Source: Bacillus aerolatus
GTDB taxonomy: Bacteria; Bacillota; Bacilli; Bacillales; Domibacillaceae
DNA: 64,000 nt
Direction of reading: 5' to 3'
NCBI RefSeq assembly: GCF_009183655.1
Contig: NZ_WEIO01000001.1
Span: 434,001 to 498,000 of the forward strand
The notes beneath the pieces were generated by a model. The model had not been told where the DNA came from and did not search any database. It worked only from the letters and a program-made list of their open reading frames with translations. The translations under genes were made by a program, and so were the position numbers. Below are positions 50,013 to 59,404 of this stretch, piece by piece. Position 1 is the first letter of the stretch, and each line of letters opens with the position of its first letter.

Positions 50013-50984
50013 ATGAGCAGAAAAATTCTTGTGTTAGGAGAAGTGCGTGACGGCTCCTTAAGAAACGTCTCATTTGAAGCGATGGGAGCAGCTAAGCTTG
50101 CTGCTGGCAGTGGAGAAGTGGTAGGTGTTTTGATTGGAGATGCCGTCCAATCATTGGGCAATGAGCTGATCCATTACGGCGCCGACCGGGTCGTAACTGT
50201 GGAGGATAAACAATTAAAGCATTATACATCAGACAGCTTTTCCCAGGCGCTGCTCGCAGTGATCGATCAAGAAAATCCAGCGGGGATTATCCTCGGCCAT
50301 ACCGCATTAGGGAAAGACCTGGCACCAAGAATTGCCAGCAAGCTGTCTTCAGGATTAATATCCGATGCAACCGCTGTTGAAGAAGCCGGCGGACATCTCG
50401 TATTTACCCGGCCGATTTATTCTGGAAAAGCCTTTGAAAAGAAAGTAATCACAGACGGTCTCATTTTTGCGACGGTCCGTCCAAACAATATTGCAGCGTT
50501 AGAGAAGGATGAATCACGGACAGGGGAAATTTCTTCGTTATCCGTTGAGATTAAAGATGTGCGCACGATCATTAAAGATGTCGTTAGAAAAGCGACTGAA
50601 GGCGTCGATCTTTCCGAAGCGAAAGTCATCGTGGCCGGCGGCCGCGGCGTGAAAGGCAAGGAAGGATTTGAACCGCTAAAGGAGCTGGCAAAGGTGCTTG
50701 GCGGCGCAGTCGGTGCTTCCCGCGGGGCATGTGATGCCGACTATTGTGATTATTCTCTGCAAATTGGCCAGACAGGAAAGGTGGTTACACCTGATTTATA
50801 CATTGCCTGCGGGATCTCCGGAGCGATTCAGCATCTGGCGGGAATGTCCAACTCGAAAGTAATTGTTGCAATCAACAAAGATCCGGAAGCAAGCATTTTC
50901 CAAGTAGCTGACTATGGCATTGTTGGTGATTTGTTTGAAGTCGTTCCATTGTTAATAGAAGAATTTGCTGCAGTGAAGCAGTAA
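50013..50984 (+). CDS. etfA: Electron transfer flavoprotein, alpha subunit
   Basis: A 323-aa ETF alpha. The N-terminal ETF domain is followed by the FAD-binding C-terminal domain with VGASRGACDADYCDYSLQIG, QIGQTGKVVTPDLYIACGIS and INKDPEASIFQVADYGIVGD. It forms the soluble electron carrier with EtfB. AGGAGG precedes ATG. This is probably a dedicated copy, besides the housekeeping etfBA found with fad genes in Bacillus. Confidence 0.92.
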   Translation: MSRKILVLGEVRDGSLRNVSFEAMGAAKLAAGSGEVVGVLIGDAVQSLGNELIHYGADRVVTVEDKQLKHYTSDSFSQALLAVIDQENPAGIILGHTALGKDLAPRIASKLSSGLISDATAVEEAGGHLVFTRPIYSGKAFEKKVITDGLIFATVRPNNIAALEKDESRTGEISSLSVEIKDVRTIIKDVVRKATEGVDLSEAKVIVAGGRGVKGKEGFEPLKELAKVLGGAVGASRGACDADYCDYSLQIGQTGKVVTPDLYIACGISGAIQHLAGMSNSKVIVAINKDPEASIFQVADYGIVGDLFEVVPLLIEEFAAVKQ

Positions 50985-51022
50985 ATAAAGGGGCGTCATC
51001 GCAATAAAAGGGAGGGACAATA

Positions 51023-53170
51023 ATGAATCTATTAATCATCAACACAATCGCCTTTCTTTTAGTGACAGGCTACGCCCTATACTTGTTTCTATATTTGCTC
51101 AAGACTCGTTATGACTATATCAAGCTTGGCAGCAAGCAGGCGTTTGACCGCAAATTTAAGGAACGGCTCGATTTAGTAAAAGTCAACGTTTTTGGACAGA
51201 AGAAATTATTAAAGGATAAGAAGAGCGGTACGATTCATGTCATGATGTTTTATGGCTTTCTCCTTGTTCAGCTTGGAGCGATTGATTTTATTATTAAAGG
51301 GCTTATGCCGGGTGCACACCTCCCGCTTGGCCCGGTCTATCCAGTCTTCACGTTTTTCCAGGAAGCCGTTACCTTAATGATTTTGACAGCGGTTGTGTGG
51401 GCATTTTACCGCCGGTATATTGAAAAGCTCGTTCGCTTGAAGCGCGGATTGAAGGCAGGGCTAGTTTTAATTTTTATCGGGACGCTTATGCTTTCTGTAC
51501 TGGCTGGCAACGGGATGGCTATTGTTTGGCACGGCCATTCCGCATCGCTCGCTGAACCGGTTGCCTCAGTGGTGGCTATCGCGTTTAGCTGGCTAAGTGA
51601 AACGACTGCAACTGTGTTTTTTTACATTTTCTGGTGGGTCCATTTACTGGCGCTGCTGTCCTTTCTTGTTTACGTTCCACAATCCAAGCACGCTCATTTA
51701 ATCGCCGGGCCGGCCAATGTGTTTTTCAGCCGCTTAACTCCGCCTGGAAAGCTTGAGAAAATTGATTTTGAAGATGAATCTCAAGAAACGTTTGGTGTCA
51801 GCAAAATACAGGACTTCACACAAAAGCAGCTAATTGACTTATATGCATGCGTAGAATGCGGCCGCTGTACAAACATGTGCCCGGCAACTGGCACAGGGAA
51901 GATGCTCTCACCAATGGATTTAATTGTTAAGCTACGGGACCATCTCACAAACACCGGAGCCGTTGTGACGTCCCAATCACCATGGGTGCCCGAATTTGCT
52001 TTTGCTAATACAAGAGGAAACCAACTTGCTGCGATGGCTAAAGTGGGCGCGGCTCAGGAAGCAGCCGCTACACTTGATGACAGCCCCAGCTTGATCAGGG
52101 ATGTCATCACAGAGGAGGAAATCTGGGCTTGTACAACATGCCGTAATTGTGAAGACCAGTGTCCAGTTATGAATGAACATGTGGACAAAATTATTGATCT
52201 TCGCCGGTATCTTGTATTAACAGAAGGAAGGATCGAAGCAGATGCCCAGCGTGCAATTACCAATATTGAACGCCAGGGCAACCCGTGGGGAATTAATCGC
52301 AAGGAACGGGAAAATTGGCGCACCGGACGTGAAGATATTGAAGTGCCAACGATCAAGGAGCTTGAGAAAAAAGGAGAAGAGTTCGAATACTTATTCTTTG
52401 TGGGATCGATGGGCTCTTACGATAACCGCAGCCAGAAGATTGTTCAATCCTTTGCCAAATTATTAAATATCGCTGACGTGACATTTGCAATTTTAGGAAA
52501 TAAGGAAAAGAATTCCGGAGATACGCCCCGCCGGATTGGCAATGAATTCTTATTTCAGGAGCTGGCAAGGGCTAATATTGAAACCTTCCAGAAACACAAT
52601 GTAAGAAAAATTGTTACCGTTGATCCGCATGCTTACAATATATTCAAAAATGAGTATTCAGAGTTCGGCCTTGAGAACGTTGAAGTCTATCACCATACCG
52701 ACCTTTTGTTCAAGCTTATCCAAGAGAGAAAGCTTGCCCCAAAATATGAAGTGAACGAAACGGTTGTCTATCATGATTCCTGTTATTTAGGACGTTATAA
52801 CGATGTTTACGACCCGCCCCGTGAAATTCTGAAGCGCATACCCGGAGTAAAAGTTGTAGAGATGGAGCGCAGTCGTGAAACAGCGATGTGCTGCGGTGCA
52901 GGCGGAGGTATGATGTGGATGGAAGAAGATACCGGACAGCGGATAAATGTGGCACGGACACAGCAGGCATTAGCTGTAAGCCCAACCGTCATAGGCAGCG
53001 GGTGTCCGTATTGCTTGACAATGTTAAGTGATGGCACAAAAGCGCTGGAAAAAGAAGATGGAGTGCAAACGCTGGATATTGTAGAAATACTTGAAAAATC
53101 TGTACTGGAGACACATTTCAATTCTGGAAAGAGTTTGGATGAGACGGAGTCCTGTGAAAGTAAAGCGTAA
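51023..53170 (+). CDS. fadF: Membrane ETF:(mena)quinone oxidoreductase-like Fe-S protein
   Basis: A 715-aa protein related to heterodisulfide reductase. About five N-terminal helices form a NarI-like haem/quinone domain (about 1-235). Two 4Fe-4S motifs follow, CVECGRCTNMCP and CTTCRNCEDQCP. Two CCG domains end the protein (SCYLGRYNDVYDPPREIL; MCCGAGGGMMWMEE). B. subtilis FadF (YwjF) is the homologue, proposed to pass electrons from ETF to menaquinone. It directly follows etfBA, so the three make a complete electron outlet for the dehydrogenases. Confidence 0.88.
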   Translation: MNLLIINTIAFLLVTGYALYLFLYLLKTRYDYIKLGSKQAFDRKFKERLDLVKVNVFGQKKLLKDKKSGTIHVMMFYGFLLVQLGAIDFIIKGLMPGAHLPLGPVYPVFTFFQEAVTLMILTAVVWAFYRRYIEKLVRLKRGLKAGLVLIFIGTLMLSVLAGNGMAIVWHGHSASLAEPVASVVAIAFSWLSETTATVFFYIFWWVHLLALLSFLVYVPQSKHAHLIAGPANVFFSRLTPPGKLEKIDFEDESQETFGVSKIQDFTQKQLIDLYACVECGRCTNMCPATGTGKMLSPMDLIVKLRDHLTNTGAVVTSQSPWVPEFAFANTRGNQLAAMAKVGAAQEAAATLDDSPSLIRDVITEEEIWACTTCRNCEDQCPVMNEHVDKIIDLRRYLVLTEGRIEADAQRAITNIERQGNPWGINRKERENWRTGREDIEVPTIKELEKKGEEFEYLFFVGSMGSYDNRSQKIVQSFAKLLNIADVTFAILGNKEKNSGDTPRRIGNEFLFQELARANIETFQKHNVRKIVTVDPHAYNIFKNEYSEFGLENVEVYHHTDLLFKLIQERKLAPKYEVNETVVYHDSCYLGRYNDVYDPPREILKRIPGVKVVEMERSRETAMCCGAGGGMMWMEEDTGQRINVARTQQALAVSPTVIGSGCPYCLTMLSDGTKALEKEDGVQTLDIVEILEKSVLETHFNSGKSLDETESCESKA

Positions 53171-53209
53171 GTAAAGTAGTTCTCTATAATACTAAAAGGT
53201 GGGATTGCA

Positions 53210-54682
53210 GTGAAAACAAAACAAGAATTGAAACAGTATCAAAACTTTATTGGTGGCAGATTAACAGTCTCTTCATCGGGAAAGACGATGGAAAGCGTTG
53301 ACCCTTCAACAGGGAAGGCTTGGGCGCAGATCCCGCTCAGTACTCAGGAAGACGTAGAAACAGTTGTCGCAGCAGCTCGTCATGCATTCCCGAGCTGGTC
53401 TGCCCTTTCTGCTGAAGAACGTTCAAGCTATTTAAGGCGCATTGGGGATTCTATTTCCGTGCATGCTGAAGAATTGACCAAACTAGAGACCCGGGATAAC
53501 GGAGATGTGATTGGCGTGGCTATGTATCTGGCTGAAGCTTTAAAATCCGTCTGGTATGACGCTGCCGGAGCTTGTAAAGAGTGCGGTCAGGGAAAAACAG
53601 TTCAAATGGGGCCTAACAGTGTTGGCTACACCTTAAGAGAACCATTCGGAGTAGTGTTAGGGATCCTGCCATGGAATGCCCCGCTTTTTACATTCACTAT
53701 AAAAGCGGCTTACGCTCTCGCCGCAGGCAATACAGTAATCATTAAACCTTCGCAGCAGGCTGCTGTTTCTTCGTTGCGGTATGGTGAGCTGCTTGGTGAA
53801 ATTCTTCCTGCAGGTGTATTAAACGTTATTTCCGGCTTGGGAAGGGAAATAGGAGATGCCCTAGTGGCTAATCGAGGGGTTAATAAAGTAAGCATGACCG
53901 GCTCCGGGTCAACCGCTGGTGCTATTCTCCGGGCCAGTGCTCAGCACCCAAAACCATCTATATTTGAGTTAGGCGGGAAATCACCTAACATCGTTTTTGA
54001 AGACGCAGATTTAGATAAAGCGGTTGATGGAGTCATTCATGCTATCTATACGAGCAATGCCGGTCAACGATGCACAGCCGGCTCAAGAATTCTTATTCAG
54101 CGTACTATTTTTGATGAGATGCTAGAGCGAATAACGGAAAGAGTGAAAAATACAATAAAGGTTGGCGACCCCATGGATCCAGCCAGTACAATGGGACCTC
54201 TTTCAAGCCAGGACCAGTATGAAAAAATTCTTTCCTACATCGAATTAGGTAAAAAAGAAGGCGGGGAGATTGTCTATGGCGGCCGGCATGGAGGGGAGAA
54301 CATTGTTCCAGAAAAGGCTGAGCTGTCTGACGGTTACTGGGTGGAGCCTACTTTGTTCAAGGTAAACAGTAATTCACTGCGTATTTGCCAAGAGGAAATT
54401 TTTGGGCCAGTCGCGGTCGTTATACCTTTTGAGACAGAGGAGGAGGCTGTAGCTATTGCCAATGACACTTGTTTTGGCCTGGGAGCAGGGGTATGGACAA
54501 AGAACCTTAACCTTGCCCATCGTATGATTCGGAATATCGAATCCGGAAATGTATGGGTAAACACTTATTCACGGGTAGGGGCAGACTTGCCGTTTGGCGG
54601 CTTTAAAGAAAGCGGGTATGGCACGGATTCAGTGATGGATTATTCACGTGAAAAAGCGTGTGTAATTGAGATTGGAGAGTAA
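53210..54682 (+). CDS. NAD(P)-dependent aldehyde dehydrogenase
   Basis: A 490-aa aldehyde dehydrogenase with intact catalytic motifs: FELGGKSPNIVFEDADLD (general base Glu) and GQRCTAGS (Cys nucleophile), plus the Rossmann GSGSTAG segment. GTG start with AGGTGGG. Being last in the catabolic cluster, it may oxidise the aldehyde or ketone-derived product released by the retro-aldol step (inference). A terminator follows at 54716. Confidence 0.88.
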   Translation: MKTKQELKQYQNFIGGRLTVSSSGKTMESVDPSTGKAWAQIPLSTQEDVETVVAAARHAFPSWSALSAEERSSYLRRIGDSISVHAEELTKLETRDNGDVIGVAMYLAEALKSVWYDAAGACKECGQGKTVQMGPNSVGYTLREPFGVVLGILPWNAPLFTFTIKAAYALAAGNTVIIKPSQQAAVSSLRYGELLGEILPAGVLNVISGLGREIGDALVANRGVNKVSMTGSGSTAGAILRASAQHPKPSIFELGGKSPNIVFEDADLDKAVDGVIHAIYTSNAGQRCTAGSRILIQRTIFDEMLERITERVKNTIKVGDPMDPASTMGPLSSQDQYEKILSYIELGKKEGGEIVYGGRHGGENIVPEKAELSDGYWVEPTLFKVNSNSLRICQEEIFGPVAVVIPFETEEEAVAIANDTCFGLGAGVWTKNLNLAHRMIRNIESGNVWVNTYSRVGADLPFGGFKESGYGTDSVMDYSREKACVIEIGE

Positions 54683-54715
54683 TTGAAATGCGTTATCATT
54701 AAAAGCTGATCTTAC

Positions 54716-54755
54716 AAGCCATTTGTATAATAGGCTTATTATACAAATGGCTTAG
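54716..54755 (+). terminator. Terminator of the catabolic cluster
   Basis: AGCCATTTGTATAA and TTATACAAATGGCT form a long stem with a short loop; a weak T-rich tail follows. Confidence 0.8.
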
Positions 54756-55130
54756 CTTTTTAACGGTGCCTTCTGATAAGTTCTTATCCAGCTGCTTTAT
54801 AATAGCATTCCGCTCCCTCTACTTTTCATTATTTATTCAAAATTCCGATAACATTTACGAGTTAGTAAGATGAATATTTGTTGGAAATTCATTGAATATT
54901 GAGAATTTAGACGTTAAAATATTAATAACTTAAATTTACAGGACTTCCATGAGGTGTTAAGCAAATAATGAAAGGAGCGGTTGCCGCATTAAACCTGAAA
55001 AAAGGCTGTTCAAACGAGAGAGTGTAAGGGAAACAGCCAAGTTCTGTGTGAAGCAGCTGTATTGTCAATGGCCGTATTTGTAAGATCGAGTGAACTGGGC
55101 TCAAATCCATATAAGAAATGGGGATTGTAA
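54756..55130. other. Gap upstream of the amidohydrolase
   Basis: Mostly AT-rich. A frame ending SSELGSNPYKKWGL with TAA at about 55130 lacks a start and looks like a gene remnant. A GGCTGTT/AACAGCC hairpin lies at 55004-55038. No promoter is certain. Confidence 0.3.
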
Positions 55131-56786
55131 ATGAGTAAAGCAAATCTTTTATTTAAGAACGCGAATGTGCTGACCTTGGATAGCCACAATCGTTGCGCCG
55201 GTTCTGTAGCTGTGGCAAACGGCAGGATTGTCGGCATTTGGAAGGAACGGGAGCCGTCTAAAAGCGACCTTGAAATAACAGCCCAGACAAATGTTGTTGA
55301 TTTAAAGGGAGCGACACTGATACCGGGTTTTATTGATACTCATAATCATATTTTGGCATACGGCCAAATGAAAGGACAGCTAAACTGCGGTACGCCTCCT
55401 AATCAATCGATCAAGGATATAATAGAGGCTATCAGGGCGAGAGCGAAAGAAATACCGCATGGACAATGGATTCAAGGCTATGGTTATGATGACACTTTGC
55501 TTCATGAAAAGCGCCATCTGACACGAACGGATTTGGATGAAGCGGCTCCCCATAACCCTGTTCTTATTATGCATACTTCTGGCCATCTGGCTGCAGCTAA
55601 CTCGCTGGCTTTGCGAATGGGAGGTTTAGCGGACGATGCTTCTGATCCGCAGGGCGGCCATTACGGGCGGGATGAGAAGGGGCGCCTGAACGGGGTGCTG
55701 TATGAATCTGCTGCGATGCATCCGGTGATGAACGAGACGCCTAAACTGACAGTAGAAGATATGACAGGTTTTCTGCGTGAGGCTGCAAAGGATTACGTGG
55801 CACAAGGAATTACGACAAATTCGGATGCCGCGATTTTTGGTCTTGATGATTTAGCTGCACACTTGAAAGCAGCGGAAGAAGACATTAATCCTATACGGAC
55901 ACAGCTAATGATTATGCATCACCTTCTTCGTGAAGGAGGAGCGTTTGGTGGATATACGGCGGCTCAATTGGATAAAGAAATTCAGGAGCGGTCCGGCGGC
56001 ATGGCTAAACTCGACAGTGCAAAAATGTTTCAGGACGGTTCAATCCAAGGGCTGACTGGGGCACTGCGAAAGCCGTACTATCAAAATTCCGATGTTTACG
56101 GTGATCTAATTCACTCGCAGAAAGTGTTCAATGAGGAGGTGGCAGATCTTCATCAGCGTGGCTTCCGAATTGCTACCCATGGAAATGGCGATCGTGCTAT
56201 CGGATCGATATTAGAAGCATATGAGTATGCTCTAGGGAAACATAAACGCAGCGATCACCGCCACCGCATTGAGCATGTACAAGCAGCTACACATGAGGAT
56301 ATAGCAAGAATGAAAGCGCTTAAAGTAGCCGGTTCGTTTTTTATCAATCATGTCTATTATTGGGGAGACCGGCATGAAAAAATCTTTTTAGGACCAGAAC
56401 GAGCAAGGCGCATTAGTCCGCTTGCTGATGCGGTAAAGTCGGATCTGCTGTTTACTCTCCATTCCGATTGTCCGATTACACCAATTTCCCCATTGTTTTC
56501 TGTATGGGCAGCCGTTAACCGCCTGACCAAGGAAGGGCGAGTTCTTGGTCCTGAGCAACGTATTGATGTTATAACTGCATTGAAGTCAATGACAATTTAT
56601 GGGGCGAAGCTCAATTTTTCTGAAGGTGTATCAGGCAGTATTGAAGTGGGGAAACAGGCTGATTTTGCCGTTTTAGAGGCAGACCCTACAACAGTCAAAC
56701 ATGAAGAGATTAAAGACATTGCCGTTCTCGCTACCTATATTGGCGGAGAGCCGGTCTATGGACATGAAACGATAAAAACTTCTTAA
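55131..56786 (+). CDS. YtcJ-like amidohydrolase
   Basis: A 551-aa metal-dependent hydrolase of the amidohydrolase_3 group (YtcJ, N-substituted formamide deformylase-like). Metal ligands are visible in GFIDTHNHI (about 67-75), the later His in RIATHGNGDRAIG and HRHRIEHVQ, and the Asp in LHSDCPITPISPL. It has an intact TIM barrel with a flanking beta-sandwich. It is followed by an MFS gene of the anion/cation symporter type, suggesting uptake and hydrolysis of an amide or ester substrate. The substrate is unknown. Confidence 0.85.
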   Translation: MSKANLLFKNANVLTLDSHNRCAGSVAVANGRIVGIWKEREPSKSDLEITAQTNVVDLKGATLIPGFIDTHNHILAYGQMKGQLNCGTPPNQSIKDIIEAIRARAKEIPHGQWIQGYGYDDTLLHEKRHLTRTDLDEAAPHNPVLIMHTSGHLAAANSLALRMGGLADDASDPQGGHYGRDEKGRLNGVLYESAAMHPVMNETPKLTVEDMTGFLREAAKDYVAQGITTNSDAAIFGLDDLAAHLKAAEEDINPIRTQLMIMHHLLREGGAFGGYTAAQLDKEIQERSGGMAKLDSAKMFQDGSIQGLTGALRKPYYQNSDVYGDLIHSQKVFNEEVADLHQRGFRIATHGNGDRAIGSILEAYEYALGKHKRSDHRHRIEHVQAATHEDIARMKALKVAGSFFINHVYYWGDRHEKIFLGPERARRISPLADAVKSDLLFTLHSDCPITPISPLFSVWAAVNRLTKEGRVLGPEQRIDVITALKSMTIYGAKLNFSEGVSGSIEVGKQADFAVLEADPTTVKHEEIKDIAVLATYIGGEPVYGHETIKTS

Positions 56787-56890
56787 GTTTAGAGCACACA
56801 CAGAAGTTGATGACCTTGTCGAAGATGTGACATTGAATGTCCGGCATACTGGAGTTATTCATGGGCCAATAAACTTTAGGAGGAATCCAT

Positions 56891-58155
56891 TTGAACGGAT
56901 CCACATATGGTCTTAATCCAAAAATGATTGTATTTTTACTATTTATGGGGAACTTGATTTCCGGATTGGATCGGTTTCTTATTAACTACGGGATTGTACA
57001 CATATCAAAAGACCTGCAGTTGAATGCCTCTTCAACGGGACTGATCTTAAGCATCTTTTTCTTAGGCTATGCGTTTATGCAAATTCCCGGCGGGTGGCTA
57101 GCGGACCGGTTCGGTGCCCGGTTAGTGCTCTTTATCTCTATTATTGGCTTTTCCATCTTCACCGGCTTAACTGGTTTAGCATGGTCTCTGGCTTCATTAA
57201 TCGCTGTTCGCTTTATTTTCGGGCTGGCGGAAGGAAGCTTTTTCCCGGCCGGAGCCAAATTGATTTCTGTCACTATTCCTCAAGAAAAACGTTCCCGGGC
57301 TATGTCTTTCTATCTTTCTGCACTTACGGTTGCTGGTGTGGCTGCTCCTTTGCTGGCAACAACGATGCTTCTTCAAATCGGCTGGCGGATGATGTTCGTC
57401 GTTATTGGTGTATGCGGGTCTTTAGTCGGTTTATTGTATTGGTTCTACTTAAAACCGAAGAAAGAGCAGCAACGCCAAGAGAGCGAACAACCGCTTGTTG
57501 AGCAGTCTGCACCTCCGGCTAAAGGAGCATTTAAAGTATTGTTAAAAACACCAATAGTATGGAGTTTAATGATCGCCTCTTTTGCATATGGTTTCATTAG
57601 CTGGGGAACAGCCTCTTGGATGCCGACTTACTTAGTGAATGAACGCGGTCTTGATCTACAAGTCTTAGGTGTGCTGCAAATGATTCCTGCCGTAACAGGC
57701 TTTGCTTTCTTCCTCTTAGCCGGTTATATATTGGATAAAGTGAAATCCGGCAATGAAAAATGGCTTGGGGCCGCCAGCGGAATCGGAATCGCGTGTATGG
57801 TTTATTTAATGTTTAATGCTCAAACAATTACGGGTGTAGTCATCTATCAATCTCTATTGCCAATGTTTGCAGCAGTCCTGTCGGTTATTATTTTCAGCTT
57901 GCCAATCAAACAGCTGCCGGAAGCTGTTGGCGGATCAGCTGTCGGAATGATTAATTTAGGTATGCAAATTCGGGATTCGTCGCTCCGTTATCTATCGGCT
58001 TCATGATTGACCTTTTTAACGGATCATACAGTGGAGTTGTTTGGCTGCTTGTTGCATTCGGCATCGTTTGCTGTCTCGCTTTTCTTAAACTTAATTCAAG
58101 GAAAGAGAACGCACCTGACGAAACAGTCGAAACGGGCATTCCGGCAAGCCGATAA
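56891..58155 (+). pseudogene. MFS transporter (ACS/ExuT-like) with frameshift
   Basis: An anion:cation symporter-type MFS gene. The first frame (56891-58006, 371 aa) runs from MNGSTYGLNPKMIVFLLFMG through MQIPGGWLADRFGARLVLF to NLGMQIRDSS. At about 57971 the family sequence jumps to another frame, GFVAPLSIGFMIDLFNGSYS onward, ending ETGIPASR at 58155. One or two bases are lost, removing the last helices from the main product. It was the partner of the amidohydrolase. It could be a sequencing error. Confidence 0.8.
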
Positions 58156-58175
58156 AGTAAATTTCAGAAATGAAA

Positions 58176-58208
58176 GAGGAGAATGGATAGTTAATCATTC
58201 TCCTTTTT
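58176..58208 (+). terminator. Terminator after the MFS gene
   Basis: AGGAGAATG and CATTCTCCT form a 9-bp stem, followed by six T. Confidence 0.9.
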
Positions 58209-58269
58209 TATTTAAAAATACTCTTCATTCAACAAAATGGCAGCTAGCTCAGTTCCGTTTTTTTCTGCA

Positions 58270-58487
58270 TTACACCACTCGCCCAGTCATGACCCGGATG
58301 GATAAAGCTGTTTCTTGTGAGAGGTTAAAAAAACGATGGAGATTGTACTTTTAAAACGAATCGAGTCGCCTTCGCTTAAAACATATTCTGTATCCCCTAA
58401 TGCGATTGTCATTTGTCCTTTCAAAATAAAAACGCATTCTTCACCTGAACGCTCTACAGAAAATCGTATTAAACTGAGGGAGTTGAA
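58270..58487 (-). pseudogene. XRE-cupin regulator, C-terminal fragment
   Basis: The minus strand encodes RSGEECVFILKGQMTIALGD then YVLSEGDSIRFKST, a cupin sensor domain of HTH-cupin regulators. After KST a frameshift moves to LHRFFNLSQETALSIRVMTG. The N-terminal HTH part is absent: similarity to the yoaS upstream region starts at about 58488, exactly where the cupin frame is cut. It was probably truncated by arrival of the yoaS module. Confidence 0.7.
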
Positions 58488-58519
58488 CAAGTTATAAATT
58501 GAATAGTTTAAAGTTATGG

Positions 58520-58548
58520 AGCATTCTGTGTAACGAGGAATGCTTTTT
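58520..58548 (+). terminator. Terminator-like hairpin upstream of yoaS copy 2
   Basis: AGCATTCT and GGAATGCT pair and are followed by TTTTT. It is the counterpart of the hairpin at 18347-18377. Confidence 0.6.
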
Positions 58549-58612
58549 ATCTTTGTCTAAAATTAAAGGGATATTTCCATAACAATAAAAGTATAATTAG
58601 AATCAGTAATTA

Positions 58613-58631
58613 TTTATTGCAAAACGATAAA
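58613..58631 (+). promoter_or_regulatory. Putative YozG operator, copy 2
   Basis: TTTATTGCAAAACGATAAA differs by one base from the site at 18441-18459 and has the same position relative to yoaS. Confidence 0.5.
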
Positions 58632-58677
58632 TGTTGTGTTAAATTCAAACTGACAATAAATAAGTGAGGTGCTTTTT

Positions 58678-59154
58678 ATGAAACGAGGGTCAACACTATT
58701 TTTAAGGATGGCTGTTTTTCTTATTGGAACTCCAGTTCTTGCTTTGTGTATATTTGGGTTGCCTTGGTTAGCTAATAATCCAGTAAATCCAGATTATGCC
58801 CATATACTATATCCCATTTTAATAGGTATGTATGTATCAGTAATACCGTTTTTCGTTGCATTGTATCAGGCTTTTAAACTTTTAAGCTATATTGACAAGA
58901 ACCAAGCTTTCTCTGAATTGTCTGTTAAAGCTCTAAAAAATATCAAATTCTGTGCAATGACAATCAGTGGCTTGTATGTGGTAATTATGCCATTTGTTTA
59001 TCTCGTAGCAGAGCTAGACGATGCACCAGGTCTCATAATAATAGGAATGGTCCCTATCTTTGCTTCAATGGTAATTGCAGTATTCGCTGCTGTTCTTCAA
59101 AGACTTTTACAAGAAGCGATTGATATAAAATCGGAAAATGACTTAATAGTCTGA
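58678..59154 (+). CDS. yoaS: DUF2975 membrane protein, YoaS-like (copy 2)
   Basis: A 158-aa four-helix membrane protein, closely similar to the copy at 18506-18997 except around residues 28-45 (loop between helices 1 and 2), where it is shorter and unrelated. It keeps LYQAFKLLSYIDKNQAFSEL and the C-terminal RLLQEAIDIKSEN. ATG 58678 with GAGGTG. It is the first gene of a yoaS-yozG-yoaT-like operon, the order found in B. subtilis. Confidence 0.82.
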   Translation: MKRGSTLFLRMAVFLIGTPVLALCIFGLPWLANNPVNPDYAHILYPILIGMYVSVIPFFVALYQAFKLLSYIDKNQAFSELSVKALKNIKFCAMTISGLYVVIMPFVYLVAELDDAPGLIIIGMVPIFASMVIAVFAAVLQRLLQEAIDIKSENDLIV

Positions 59155-59164
59155 GGTGAAAACA

Positions 59165-59386
59165 ATGGCAATTATAATCAATATTGATGTGATGCTGGCT
59201 AAAAGGAAAATGAGCGTAACAGAACTCTCGGAGAGGGTTGGAATAACAATGGCTAACCTTTCTATATTGAAAAATGGAAAGGCAAAAGCGATTCGATTAT
59301 CAACTTTAGAGGCGATTTGTAAGGCTTTAGAATGTCAGCCTGGAGACATTTTAGAATACAAAAGGGACGAAGACACTCAAGATTAA
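59165..59386 (+). CDS. yozG: YozG-like XRE-family HTH regulator (copy 2)
   Basis: A 73-aa HTH protein, nearly identical to copy 1 (only the last residues differ: KRDEDTQD against KSNEDNQG). GAGGTG overlaps the yoaS stop. Near-identical DNA-binding surfaces imply that both regulators read the same operator, so the two loci are probably cross-regulated. Confidence 0.86.
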   Translation: MAIIINIDVMLAKRKMSVTELSERVGITMANLSILKNGKAKAIRLSTLEAICKALECQPGDILEYKRDEDTQD

Positions 59387-59404
59387 TAAAGTGAGGCACA
59401 AATC

